64,000 bases of DNA, taken from NCBI RefSeq assembly GCF_001611795.1, contig NZ_CP015098.1:8494001-8558000 (forward strand), in the 5' to 3' direction. The position numbers and the translations under genes are program-made. Below are positions 50,374-59,395 of the stretch, one piece after another (position 1 is the first letter of the stretch; every line of letters begins with the position of its first letter). Source of the stretch: Streptomyces qaidamensis (GTDB lineage Bacteria; Actinomycetota; Actinomycetes; Streptomycetales; Streptomycetaceae). The notes under the pieces were generated by a model, which worked only from the letters and a program-made list of their open reading frames with translations, ran no database searches and was not told the origin of the DNA.

Positions 50374-51891
50374 ATGACCCACCCGTCCACCACGGGTCCG
50401 GCCCCGGTTCTCGCACTGAAGGACGTCTCCAAGTCCTTCGGCGCGGTCCGCGCACTGCGGGACGTCTCCCTGGAGCTGTTCCCCGGGGAGGTGCACGCAC
50501 TCGCCGGTGAGAACGGTGCCGGCAAGTCCACCCTCATCAAGACCCTCGCCGGAGTACACCGCCCGGACGCCGGCCAGGTGCTGCTCGACGGTGCGCCCGT
50601 CGCCTTCCACGGCCCCGGCGACGCCCGCGACGCCGGCATCGCCGTGATCTACCAGGAGCCCACGCTCTTCCCCGACCTGTCGATCGCCGAGAACATCTAC
50701 ATGGGCCGCCAGCCGCGCCGCGCCCTCGGCCGGATCGACCACAAGGCCACCCACAACGCGACGGCCGCCCTGATGGAGCGCCTCGGTGTCGAACTCGACC
50801 CCGACCGGCCCGCCCGCGGTCTGTCCATCGCCGACCAGCAGATCGTCGAGATCGCCAAGGCGCTCTCCTTCGACGCCCGCGTCCTGATCATGGACGAGCC
50901 CACGGCCGCCCTCACCGGCAGCGAGGTCGCCCGCCTCTTCGGCGTCGTGCGCACCCTGCGCGACCAGGGCGCCGCCGTGCTGTTCATCTCCCACCGGCTG
51001 GAGGAGATCTTCGAGATCTGCCGGCGGGTCACCACCCTGCGCGACGGCGCATGGATCGCCAGTGAGCCGCTGGAGGGCATGACCGAGGACGACCTCGTGC
51101 GCCGCATGGTCGGCCGCGACCTCGACGAGCTCTACCCCAAGCAGGACGTCGAGCCGGGCGAGGTCGCCCTGAGCGTGCGCCGGCTGACCCGCGAGGGCGT
51201 CTTCACCGACGTCTCCTTCGAGGTCCGGCACGGCGAGATCGTCGGTCTGGCCGGACTCGTCGGCGCCGGGCGCACGGAGGTCGCCCGGGCCGTGTTCGGC
51301 ATCGACCGCTGGGACGCCGGCGAGGTCTCCGTCGACGGCAAGGCTCTGGTCAACGGCGCCCCCTCCACCGCGATGTCCGCCGGACTCGCCCTGGTCCCGG
51401 AAGACCGGCGCGCCCAGGGCCTGGTGATGGACATGTCCATCGAGCGGAACATCGGCCTCACCGGGCTGCGCACGACCGTGAAGGCCGGGCTCATGGACCG
51501 CGGCGCCGAGCGCAGCCGCTCCCTCGACTGGGCCGTCAGGCTCCAGGTGAAGTACGCCCGGATCGCCGACACGGTCAACACGCTCTCCGGCGGCAACCAG
51601 CAGAAGGTCGTGCTCGCCAAGTGGCTGGCCACCGGCCCGAAGGTGCTGATCGTCGACGAGCCCACCCGCGGCATCGACGTCGGCACCAAGGCCGAGGTGC
51701 ACCGGCTGCTGTCCCAGCTGGCCGCCGACGGCGTGGCCGTCCTGATGATCTCCTCCGACCTGCCCGAGATCCTCGGCATGGCCGACCGCGTGCTGGTGAT
51801 GCACGAGGGCCGCCTCACCGCCGAGATCCCCCGCACCGACGCCACCGAGGAAACCGTGATGGCCGCAGCCACCGGGAGGGCCGCCGCATGA
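50374..51891 (+). CDS. rhaT: rhamnose ABC transporter ATP-binding protein (two ABC domains)
   Basis: A 505-residue tandem ATPase. Domain 1 has GENGAGKST, signature LSIADQQIVEIAKAL and Walker B VLIMDEPTAAL; domain 2 has the relaxed P-loop GLVGAGRTE, LSGGNQQKV and VDEPTRGIDVG. This is the RbsA/RhaT type. GAGGAG precedes ATG 50374. It heads the rightward operon ATPase, two permeases, binding protein, mutarotase, opposite rhaI, matching the RhaSTPQ importer of rhizobia. Confidence 0.9.
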   Translation: MTHPSTTGPAPVLALKDVSKSFGAVRALRDVSLELFPGEVHALAGENGAGKSTLIKTLAGVHRPDAGQVLLDGAPVAFHGPGDARDAGIAVIYQEPTLFPDLSIAENIYMGRQPRRALGRIDHKATHNATAALMERLGVELDPDRPARGLSIADQQIVEIAKALSFDARVLIMDEPTAALTGSEVARLFGVVRTLRDQGAAVLFISHRLEEIFEICRRVTTLRDGAWIASEPLEGMTEDDLVRRMVGRDLDELYPKQDVEPGEVALSVRRLTREGVFTDVSFEVRHGEIVGLAGLVGAGRTEVARAVFGIDRWDAGEVSVDGKALVNGAPSTAMSAGLALVPEDRRAQGLVMDMSIERNIGLTGLRTTVKAGLMDRGAERSRSLDWAVRLQVKYARIADTVNTLSGGNQQKVVLAKWLATGPKVLIVDEPTRGIDVGTKAEVHRLLSQLAADGVAVLMISSDLPEILGMADRVLVMHEGRLTAEIPRTDATEETVMAAATGRAAA

Positions 51892-52928
51892 CGGTCGTCA
51901 CCCCGCAAGAGGCCCCCGTCGCCGACGTGCCCAAGTCGAGCGGCACCCGGCTGGTCGACCGTGTCTTCAAGATGCGCGAACTCGCCATCCTGCTCGTCTT
52001 CCTGGTGATGATCGCCGTCACCCAGGCCGGCAACAGCGAGTTCCTGTCCGAGCAGGGCATCAAGGACCTGCTGCTGAACGCGACCATCCTGGTCCTGGTC
52101 GCCACCGGCCAGTCCCTCGTCGTCATCACCCGCAACGTCGACCTGTCCGTCGGATCCACGCTCGGCATCAGCGCGTTCGCCGCCGGCGTCTATCTCCAGG
52201 GCGGCGGCAACCCGGTCGTGGCGATCGCGATGGCCGTGCTGCTCGGCATCGGCTTCGGACTGCTCAACGGGCTGCTCGTCAGCCTCGGCCAGGTGCCCGC
52301 GCTCGTCGTCACCCTCGGCACGCTCTACATCATCCGCGGCATCGACTCCATCTGGGTCGGCTCCCGCCAGATCACCGCGGCCGATCTGCCCGGCGGATTC
52401 GTCGACTTCGGCTCCGGCGGCATCTCCGCGGTGCCGTACCTGGCGCTGATCGCGCTGGCGGTGCTGATCGCCACCGCCTACTACCTCAAGCACTTCGCCA
52501 GCGGCCGCGAGCTGTACGCGCTCGGCTCCAACCCCGAGGCCGCCCGCCTCGCCGGCATCCCCGTCCGCAAGCGGATCCTCGCCGCGTACACCTTCTGCGG
52601 CGCCCTCGCCGGACTCGCCGGCGCGATGTACCTCGCGCGCTTCGGCAACGTCGACTCCGGCACCGGCAACGGCTACGAACTGACCGTCGTCAGCGCGGTC
52701 GTGGTCGGCGGTGTCGTCTTCACCGGCGGCTCCGGCAGCGTCTACGGCGCGGCTCTCGGCGCGCTGCTGCTGACCTCCATCAACAGTGTGCTGCCCGCCC
52801 TCGGCGTCAGCTCCGTCTGGGTGCTCGCGATCAACGGCATCCTGCTCATCCTCGCGATCGCGGTCGACCGGGTCGTCGCGCTGCGCGTGGCCTCCGCCCT
52901 GAAGAAGAGGAACGCCCGCCATGGCTGA
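51888..52928 (+). CDS. rhaP: rhamnose ABC transporter permease 1
   Basis: A 346-residue BPD_transp_2 permease with RNVDLSVGSTLGISA and GGVVFTGGSGSVYGA as the family signatures and roughly ten hydrophobic segments. The ATG overlaps the ATPase stop (ATGA) and the stop overlaps the next permease by 8 nt. Two different permeases in one operon suggest a heterodimeric channel, as in RhaP/RhaQ. Confidence 0.9.
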   Translation: MTVVTPQEAPVADVPKSSGTRLVDRVFKMRELAILLVFLVMIAVTQAGNSEFLSEQGIKDLLLNATILVLVATGQSLVVITRNVDLSVGSTLGISAFAAGVYLQGGGNPVVAIAMAVLLGIGFGLLNGLLVSLGQVPALVVTLGTLYIIRGIDSIWVGSRQITAADLPGGFVDFGSGGISAVPYLALIALAVLIATAYYLKHFASGRELYALGSNPEAARLAGIPVRKRILAAYTFCGALAGLAGAMYLARFGNVDSGTGNGYELTVVSAVVVGGVVFTGGSGSVYGAALGALLLTSINSVLPALGVSSVWVLAINGILLILAIAVDRVVALRVASALKKRNARHG

Positions 52929-53931
52929 CATCTCCCGGAGCCGAGCGGCCGGCTGGTCCGGCCTCAAGAGGTGGGATTCCGCCGTCGGCGCCCTGCTCGT
53001 CGTGGTCCTGCTGTTCTCCTTCGGCTTCGTCGACGGATTCGGCAACGCGCTCAACCTGTCGTTCCTGATCGGCAACACGCTGCCGATCGCGCTGATCGCC
53101 CTGCCGATGACCCTGCTGGTCGTCTCCGGTGAGATCGACCTGTCGGTCGCCTCCACGGCCGGTCTGTCCGGTGCGGTGATGGGCGCCCTGTGGAACCAGG
53201 GCATGACCATCGAGACGATCATCCCGATCTGCTTGCTGCTCGGCGTCGTGTGCGGACTGGTCAACGGGCTGCTGGTGACCAGGCTGGGGCTGCCGTCCCT
53301 CGCCGTCACCATCGGCACCCTCGCCGCCTACCGGGGCATCGCCCAGATCGTGCTCGGCTCCGACGCGGTGACCGACTTCCCGACGCAGTACCTGGACTTC
53401 GCGGCCGGGCGCATCGGCGACACGTTCATCCCGTACGCCCTGCTGCCGTTCCTCGTCCTGCTCGCCATCGCCGTGGTCGCGCTGCACGCCACACCGTTCG
53501 GCCGGTCGCTGTTCGCGATCGGCGCCAGCGAGGAGGCCGCCCGCTTCGCCGGCATCCGGGTCAAGCGCCAGAAGCTGATCCTGTTCACCCTGACCGGTCT
53601 GATGGCCTCCCTGACCGGCATCTTCTGGGCGCTGCACTACGCCAGCGCCCGCTACGACAACGCCACCGGTCTCGAACTGTCCGTCGTGGCCGCCGTGCTG
53701 CTCGGCGGCATCGACTTCGACGGCGGCAAGGGCACGTTGGGCGGTGCGATCGCCGGAGTGTTCCTCCTCGGCGCACTGCAGAACGTGATGAGCCTCCAGG
53801 ACGTCTCCGCCCAGTCCCAGATCGTCGTCACCGGCGTCCTGCTCGTCCTGTCCGTGCTCGGCCCCCGGGTCCTGCGGCAGATCTCCACAGCGAGGGCGGG
53901 CCGCAGAGCCGCCTCGACTCCCACCTCGTAA
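52921..53931 (+). CDS. rhaQ: rhamnose ABC transporter permease 2
   Basis: The 336-residue permease has SGEIDLSVASTAGLSG and GGIDFDGGKGTLGGA, the same two signatures as its neighbour but with clear divergence, consistent with a specialised second subunit. About ten hydrophobic segments. The binding-protein gene starts 27 nt downstream with AAAGGA as its ribosome binding site. Confidence 0.9.
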   Translation: MADISRSRAAGWSGLKRWDSAVGALLVVVLLFSFGFVDGFGNALNLSFLIGNTLPIALIALPMTLLVVSGEIDLSVASTAGLSGAVMGALWNQGMTIETIIPICLLLGVVCGLVNGLLVTRLGLPSLAVTIGTLAAYRGIAQIVLGSDAVTDFPTQYLDFAAGRIGDTFIPYALLPFLVLLAIAVVALHATPFGRSLFAIGASEEAARFAGIRVKRQKLILFTLTGLMASLTGIFWALHYASARYDNATGLELSVVAAVLLGGIDFDGGKGTLGGAIAGVFLLGALQNVMSLQDVSAQSQIVVTGVLLVLSVLGPRVLRQISTARAGRRAASTPTS

Positions 53932-53958
53932 CCAGCCTCCTCGTAAAGGACCAACGCC

Positions 53959-55041
53959 ATGCGTAAGTCAACCCTGCGCCGCAGCTGCGCGGCCCTGGCC
54001 ACCGCCACCTCCCTCGCGCTCGCGCTCACCGCCTGCGGCGGGACCACCAAGAAGGACGTCGCGAACGAGGGCGCCTCCGCCGCCACCGCCGGCAAGGCCG
54101 ACCCCAACGCCGAGCTGAAGAAGGGGCTCACCGTCGGGTTCCTGCCCAAGCAGGTCAACAACCCGTACTTCACCAGCGCCGACAAGGGCGGCGAGAAGGC
54201 GCTCAAGGAGCTCGGCTCCAGCTACAAGGAGGTCGGCCCGTCCAGCGCGACCGACACCGCCGGGCAGGTCTCCTACGTCAACACCCTCACCCAGCAGCAG
54301 GTCGACGCCATGGCCGTCTCCGCGCAGGACCCCGGCGCGCTGTGCACCGCCCTCAAGCAGGCCATGAAGAACGACATCAAGGTCGTCACCTACGACTCCG
54401 ACACCACGCCCGACTGCCGCAACGCCTTCGTCTCCCAGGCCTCCGCCGAGGACCTGGGCCGCACCGAGGTGCAGCTGCTCGCCAAGCAGATCGGCTACAA
54501 GGGCGAGATCGCGATCCTGTCCGCCGCGCAGACCGCGACGAACCAGAACACCTGGATCGACTTCATGAAGGACGAGCTGAAGAAGCCCGAGTACAAGAAC
54601 ATGAAGCTGGTGAAGACCGCATACGGCAACGACGACGCCCAGCAGTCCTTCCAGCAGACCCAGGGCCTGCTCCAGGAGTACCCGAACCTGAAGGGGATCA
54701 TCTCCCCGACCACGGTCGGCATCAAGGCCGCGGCCCAGTACCTGTCGGGCTCCAAGTACAAGGGCAAGGTTAAGCTGACCGGCCTCGGCACCCCGAACGA
54801 CATGCGCAAGTACGTCAAGAACGGCACCGTCGAGGCGTTCGAGCTGTGGGACCCGGCCAAGCTCGGCGAACTGGCCGCCCGCACCGCCGTCGCCCTGTCC
54901 TCCGGGCAGATCACCGGCAAGGAGGGCGAGACCTTCAAGGCCGGCTCCATGGGCGAGTACACCATCGGCAAGGACGGCGTGATCAGCCTCGGCAAGCCGA
55001 CCGTGTTCGACGCGAAGAACATCGACCAGTTCAACTTCTAG
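53959..55041 (+). CDS. rhaS: rhamnose ABC transporter substrate-binding lipoprotein
   Basis: The 360-residue protein has a lipoprotein signal (lipobox LTAC near residue 28) and a type-I binding-protein fold: VGFLPKQVNNPYF, VSAQDPGALC and GLGTPNDMRKYVKNG. The last segment is typical of RhaS-type rhamnose-binding proteins. It follows the two permeases and precedes the mutarotase, completing an uptake system for L-rhamnose. Confidence 0.9.
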   Translation: MRKSTLRRSCAALATATSLALALTACGGTTKKDVANEGASAATAGKADPNAELKKGLTVGFLPKQVNNPYFTSADKGGEKALKELGSSYKEVGPSSATDTAGQVSYVNTLTQQQVDAMAVSAQDPGALCTALKQAMKNDIKVVTYDSDTTPDCRNAFVSQASAEDLGRTEVQLLAKQIGYKGEIAILSAAQTATNQNTWIDFMKDELKKPEYKNMKLVKTAYGNDDAQQSFQQTQGLLQEYPNLKGIISPTTVGIKAAAQYLSGSKYKGKVKLTGLGTPNDMRKYVKNGTVEAFELWDPAKLGELAARTAVALSSGQITGKEGETFKAGSMGEYTIGKDGVISLGKPTVFDAKNIDQFNF

Positions 55042-55058
55042 ACCCTGGGAGGTAGTTG

Positions 55059-55379
55059 ATGCAGCGCGTGTGTTTCCTGCTGAAGGTCCGGGCGGAGCGC
55101 CTCGACGAGTACCGCGAGCGGCACGCCGCGGTATGGCCCGAGATGCTCCAGGCGCTCTCGGAGACCGGCTGGCACAACTACTCGCTCTTCCTGCGCGAGG
55201 ACGGACTGCTCGTCGGCTACCTCGAGACCGAGGACTTCGCGGCCGCCCAGGCCGGCATGGAAGCCACCGACGTCAACGCCCGCTGGCAGGCGGAGATGGC
55301 GCCGTTCTTCGAGTCGCTGGACGGCGCCCGGCCCGACGAGGCCATGAAACCGCTCACCGAAGTGTTCCACCTCGCATGA
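55059..55379 (+). CDS. rhaM: L-rhamnose mutarotase
   Basis: The 106-residue protein is a dimeric alpha-beta-barrel mutarotase: CFLLKVRAERLDEYRERHAA at the N-terminus with the catalytic-type His (RHAAVWPEM), SLFLREDGLLVGYLE, and WQAEMAPFFE near the end. It interconverts alpha- and beta-L-rhamnopyranose for the isomerase. GGGAGG lies 6 nt before ATG 55059. Confidence 0.93.
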   Translation: MQRVCFLLKVRAERLDEYRERHAAVWPEMLQALSETGWHNYSLFLREDGLLVGYLETEDFAAAQAGMEATDVNARWQAEMAPFFESLDGARPDEAMKPLTEVFHLA

Positions 55380-55395
55380 CGATGGAGTCCACGAG

Positions 55396-56820
55396 ATGCA
55401 CAGACGTACCTTGCTGGCCGCCGCTCTCGCGGGAGCAGTGGTGACCCCCGTCCTCGCCTCCGGTACGGCACGGGCCGCCGACCCCGGCCCCTCGGTCACC
55501 CGGACCGGCACCACCACCCTCGACAACCAGGCCATCTTCTTCGTGTCCTACGACGGACTGGTCAACAACAACGCTTTCCAGAAGAACGGCCTGCTGACCT
55601 ACAAGGGTTACCAGTACGCCGTCTGGTACACCGCCGACCGCAACGCCGTCGTCGGCCGCCGCGCCCTCGGCGCGAGCACCTGGTCCACCGTGAAGGTCGG
55701 GCACACCCTTCGCTACAACGACTCCCACAACGTCATCTCCATGGGCGTCTCCAAGGTCGACGGCCGGCTGCACCTCAACATGGACTCCCACAGCGACGGC
55801 TTCACCTACGTCAAGTCCGTCGCCGGGCTCATGGACAACCCCGCGGGGCTGAGCTGGACCGCGAGCCGCTTCGGCGCGCCCCAGTCGACGCTGGACGGGC
55901 TGGCGCTGACCTCGCAGTTCACCTACCCGCAGTTCGTCTCCACGCCGGACGGCAGGCTTCAGCTGAGCTACCGCGTCGCCGTCTCGGGCAACGGCCGCAA
56001 CGCCCTCGCCGAGTACGACGGCACCAGGTGGACCAACCTCGGCGAATGGTCCGCCTCCACCGGCACGTACACCAGCGAGCACGGCTCCTCGACGGCCCGC
56101 AACATGTACCTGCACGGCATCGACTACGACCGGAACGGCCGGCTGCACTCCTTCTTCACCTGGCGCGAGCAGAACGGCGCCGTGATGTGCAACAGGGGCG
56201 GCATCACCAACCACGACACCGGCTACGTCTACTCCGACGACCGGGGCCGCACCTGGCGCAACAACGCCGGCGCCGTCGTCGGTGTCACCGGCGGCTCCGA
56301 CAAGGTGTCCGTGACCGACGCCGGCCTGGTCGTGGACCCGCTCAACCCGGACCACTCCCTGATGAACCAGGAGAGCCAGTTCACCGACTCCGCGGGCCGG
56401 CCGCACGCGATCATCTCCTACGTCCCGGGCCGTTTCGGCCAGTGCACCACGAACTACGTCGCGAACCGGACCGCCAACGGCCGTGCCTTCCACGTCCGCA
56501 GGAACGCCTCCGGCACGTGGCAGAAGACCGAGATACCGGTCCCGCTCAACTCCAGCCAGCGCACCAAGCTGATCCTGGACAAGTACGACAACGCCTACGC
56601 CATCTTCCCGTTCGGGCGGATCGCCGCGGCTTCCGCCGCCTCCGGGTACACCGACTGGAAGATCCTTTTCGACGGCAGCGGCCTCAACGCCTTCGGCGAG
56701 GTCGTCACCGACGAGACACGGGTCGCGCAGGACGGGGTGCTGTCCTTCATGTACCAGGAGAAGTCCAGCGGTACGACGCCCTCGGCGCTGCGCGTCGTCG
56801 ACTTCCGCCTGCCCGCCTGA
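55396..56820 (+). CDS. secreted BNR_4 beta-propeller protein, candidate rhamnose-releasing enzyme
   Basis: The 474-residue protein begins with a signal peptide (RRTLLAAALAGAV... ending near TARAA, residue 27) of Sec or Tat type. The mature part matches BNR_4 (PF15892): repeated blades with SHNVISMGVS, YDRNGRLHSFFTW and YVYSDDRGRTW. BNR_4-type seven-bladed propellers include ulvan lyases (PL24/PL25) and the GH145/PL42 enzymes that release L-rhamnose from rhamnosyl-glucuronic acid caps of arabinogalactan. Its place after rhaM, 16 nt away, suggests an extracellular rhamnosidase or lyase feeding the importer. The family is secure; the activity is an inference. Confidence 0.8.
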   Translation: MHRRTLLAAALAGAVVTPVLASGTARAADPGPSVTRTGTTTLDNQAIFFVSYDGLVNNNAFQKNGLLTYKGYQYAVWYTADRNAVVGRRALGASTWSTVKVGHTLRYNDSHNVISMGVSKVDGRLHLNMDSHSDGFTYVKSVAGLMDNPAGLSWTASRFGAPQSTLDGLALTSQFTYPQFVSTPDGRLQLSYRVAVSGNGRNALAEYDGTRWTNLGEWSASTGTYTSEHGSSTARNMYLHGIDYDRNGRLHSFFTWREQNGAVMCNRGGITNHDTGYVYSDDRGRTWRNNAGAVVGVTGGSDKVSVTDAGLVVDPLNPDHSLMNQESQFTDSAGRPHAIISYVPGRFGQCTTNYVANRTANGRAFHVRRNASGTWQKTEIPVPLNSSQRTKLILDKYDNAYAIFPFGRIAAASAASGYTDWKILFDGSGLNAFGEVVTDETRVAQDGVLSFMYQEKSSGTTPSALRVVDFRLPA

Positions 56821-56833
56821 CCGCGACCGGTTC

Positions 56834-56869
56834 CCGGGGCGGCGTGCCGGTAGTGTGAAGCCGCCCCGG
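56834..56869. terminator. hairpin terminator after the BNR_4 gene
   Basis: CCGGGGCGGC (56834-56843) pairs with GCCGCCCCGG (56860-56869) over a 16-nt loop, 14 nt after the stop. It separates the structural operon from the lacI-type regulator gene. Confidence 0.65.
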
Positions 56870-56909
56870 CCGCCGCCCCCCGTCGTCTCCCTCTGGAGGT
56901 CCCTGCCCG

Positions 56910-57935
56910 ATGGCCCAGTCGGTGGGTATCAAGGACGTCGCCCGCGTCGCCGGAGTCTCCGTCGGCACGGTCTCGAACGTGATCAACCGCCCGGACACGG
57001 TCGCGACCGAGACCCGGGCCCGGGTGCTGTCCGCGATAGACCGGCTCGGCTACGTCCGCAGCGAGTCGGCCCGCCAGCTGCGCGCCGGCCGCAGCCGCAT
57101 CATGGGGCTGCTCGTCCTCGACATGGGCAACCCCTTCTTCGTGGACGTGGCGCGCGGCGCCGAGCGTGCCGCCCGCCGGGCCGGACTCGGCGTGATGGTC
57201 TGCAACAGCGCCCAGGACCCGGGCGAGGAGGCCGAGTACCTGTCGCTCTTCGCCGAGCAGCGGGTGCGCGGTGTGCTGCTCACGCCCGCCGACGCGACCG
57301 GCCGCAACATCGAGGCGTTCCGCCGGCACGGCATCCCGTTCGTCCTGGTCGACCGGGTCGCCGAGGGCACCACCGAGTGCTCCGTCTCCGTCGACGACGT
57401 GGCGGGCGGCGCCCTGGCCGTACGCCACCTCGTCGACGCCGGGCACCGCTCCCTCGCCTACGTCAGCGGCCCGCCCGGCCTGAACCAGGTCCGCGACCGG
57501 CGCACCGGCGCCCTCGAAGCGCTCGCCGAGGCCGGGCTCGGGCCCGACGCGCTGCGCGAGCTGCCCACCGAACGGCTGGACGTCGCCGCCGGCCGCGACG
57601 CCGGAGCCCGCCTGCTCGGCCTCGCCGACCGGCCAACCGCCGTGTTCTGCGCCAACGACCTGCTCGCCCTCGGCGTCCTGCAGGCCATGTACGCGGCCGG
57701 TGTGGGAGTCCCCGACGACCTCGCCATCGTCGGCTACGACGACATCGAGTTCGCCGCCGCCGCTGCCGTCCCGCTCACCTCGGTGCGGCAGCCCGCCGTC
57801 ACCATGGGTGCCATGGCCGCCGACCTGCTCCTGGAGGAGACGGAGGAGGAGGGCGCGGGGCGGGCACACGAGCACCGCAGGGTCGTCCTCCAGCCCGAGC
57901 TGGTGGTCCGCCGCTCCAGCCTGTCCGCCCGCTGA
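56910..57935 (+). CDS. LacI family transcriptional regulator of rhamnose genes
   Basis: A 341-residue LacI-type repressor: HTH (IKDVARVAGVSVGTVSNVIN, about 5-24), hinge helix near 50-60 (SARQLRAGRSR) and a periplasmic-binding-like sensor domain ending near LLEETEEEGA. TGGAGG precedes the ATG. It closes the rhamnose locus, and the LacI-type palindromes at 50152 and 50318 are its probable targets, with L-rhamnose or a phosphorylated derivative as the inducer. Confidence 0.9.
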   Translation: MAQSVGIKDVARVAGVSVGTVSNVINRPDTVATETRARVLSAIDRLGYVRSESARQLRAGRSRIMGLLVLDMGNPFFVDVARGAERAARRAGLGVMVCNSAQDPGEEAEYLSLFAEQRVRGVLLTPADATGRNIEAFRRHGIPFVLVDRVAEGTTECSVSVDDVAGGALAVRHLVDAGHRSLAYVSGPPGLNQVRDRRTGALEALAEAGLGPDALRELPTERLDVAAGRDAGARLLGLADRPTAVFCANDLLALGVLQAMYAAGVGVPDDLAIVGYDDIEFAAAAAVPLTSVRQPAVTMGAMAADLLLEETEEEGAGRAHEHRRVVLQPELVVRRSSLSAR

Positions 57936-58043
57936 CTCTGAACCGCCGTTCAGCAGGGTTTCATGATCGAAGGGCTCACGAGCGGACGTTCGCTGTGATG
58001 AACTGGGACGCGGCCCGAAAATCCGTCCGTCCCGGGAGCCCTG

Positions 58044-59345
58044 TTGACCCACAGCTACCGCCAGCCCGGAGTCCTCCTCACCGACCGCCGCTTCACCGTC
58101 CCCCTCGACCACGACCGCCCCGGCGGCGAGACGATCGAGCTGTACGCCCGCGAGGTCGTCGCGAGCGACAAGACGCACCAGGACCTCCCGTGGCTGCTCT
58201 ATCTCCAGGGCGGCCCCGGCTTCGGCGCTGACCGCTCCGTCGGCCGTCCGGGCTGGCTCGGCCGGGCCCTGAAGGAGTACCGCGTCCTGCTGCTCGACCA
58301 GCGCGGCACCGGGCACAGCACACCCGCCAACCGCCAGACGCTCCCGCTGCGCGGCGGCCCGGCCGAACAGGCCGGCTACCTCACGCATTTCCGCGCCGAC
58401 GCGATCGTCCGCGACTGCGAGGCCATCCGCGCCGAGGTCACCGGCGGCACCCCCTGGACCGTCCTCGGTCAGAGCTTCGGCGGCTTCTGCGTGACCAGCT
58501 ACCTCTCCCTGGCCCCCGAGGGCCTGGCGACGGCCGTGATCACCGGCGGGCTGCCCTCCCTGGACGCCCACGCCGACGACGTCTACCGCGCCGCCTTCCC
58601 GCGCATCGAACGCAAGGTCACCGCCCACTACGCCCGCTACCCGCAGGACGCCGAACGCGCCCGCCGCATCGCCGACCACCTGCTGCACCACGACGTGGTC
58701 CTGGCCAACGGCTACCGGCTCACCGTCGAGGCCTTCCAGTCCCTCGGCATCGTCCTCGGCACCGGCGACGGCACCCACCGCCTGCACTACCTCCTGGAGA
58801 ACGCGTTCGTCCGGACCCCGCAGGGCTTCACGCTCTCCGACGCGTTCCTGGAGCAGGCGCAGGCCATGCTCTCCTACGCCCGCCACCCGCTGTACGCCCT
58901 GATCCACGAGTCGATCTACGGCCAGGACGCCCGGCCCACCGACTGGTCGGCCGAGCGGGTCCGGGCCGAGTTCCCGCAGTTCGACGCCGCCAAGGCGCTC
59001 GCGGGCGACGAGCCCCTCCTGTTCACGGGAGAATCGATTCACCCCTGGATGTTCGACTGCGACCCGGCCCTGCGCCCGCTGCGTGAGACCGCCGGCCTGC
59101 TCGCCGCCCGCACCGACTGGAAGCCCCTGTACGACCCGGCCCGCCTCGCCGCCAACGAGGTACCGGTCGTGGCGGCCGTCTACCACGACGACATGTACGT
59201 CGACACGGCCCACTCCCTGCGCACCGCCCGCACGATCCGCGGGCTGCGCACGTGGATCACGGACGAGTTCGAGCACGACGGGATCCGCACGGGCGGCCCC
59301 CGCGTCCTCGACCGGCTGCTGGCCCTCGTGCGGGACGAGGCGTGA
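58044..59345 (+). CDS. alpha/beta-hydrolase fold peptidase (prolyl aminopeptidase/tripeptidyl-like)
   Basis: A 433-residue serine hydrolase of the prolyl iminopeptidase group: PWLLYLQGGPGFG oxyanion region, LLLDQRGTGHS, and the nucleophile elbow GQSFGGFC. It is longer than small aminopeptidases and resembles the S33 peptidases of actinobacteria. The start is taken as TTG 58044, with GGGAG about 6 nt upstream. No signal peptide is visible, so it should be cytoplasmic. Confidence 0.85.
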   Translation: MTHSYRQPGVLLTDRRFTVPLDHDRPGGETIELYAREVVASDKTHQDLPWLLYLQGGPGFGADRSVGRPGWLGRALKEYRVLLLDQRGTGHSTPANRQTLPLRGGPAEQAGYLTHFRADAIVRDCEAIRAEVTGGTPWTVLGQSFGGFCVTSYLSLAPEGLATAVITGGLPSLDAHADDVYRAAFPRIERKVTAHYARYPQDAERARRIADHLLHHDVVLANGYRLTVEAFQSLGIVLGTGDGTHRLHYLLENAFVRTPQGFTLSDAFLEQAQAMLSYARHPLYALIHESIYGQDARPTDWSAERVRAEFPQFDAAKALAGDEPLLFTGESIHPWMFDCDPALRPLRETAGLLAARTDWKPLYDPARLAANEVPVVAAVYHDDMYVDTAHSLRTARTIRGLRTWITDEFEHDGIRTGGPRVLDRLLALVRDEA

Positions 59346-59395
59346 TGCCGTGCCGTACGCCCCGTGAGGCCGGCGGCGCCGACTAGTCTGCGGAC

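Noticed and set aside
53959..55041. Assigning the sugar importer to ribose or autoinducer-2
   Set aside because: The gene lies between rhaI and rhaM on a divergent transcript with matching LacI sites, so rhamnose is the far better fit.
57938..57953. CTGAAC/GTTCAG dyad after the LacI gene as a third rhamnose operator
   Set aside because: The arms and spacing differ from the TGAAAC-type sites, and its position just after the stop codon suits a weak terminator or chance.
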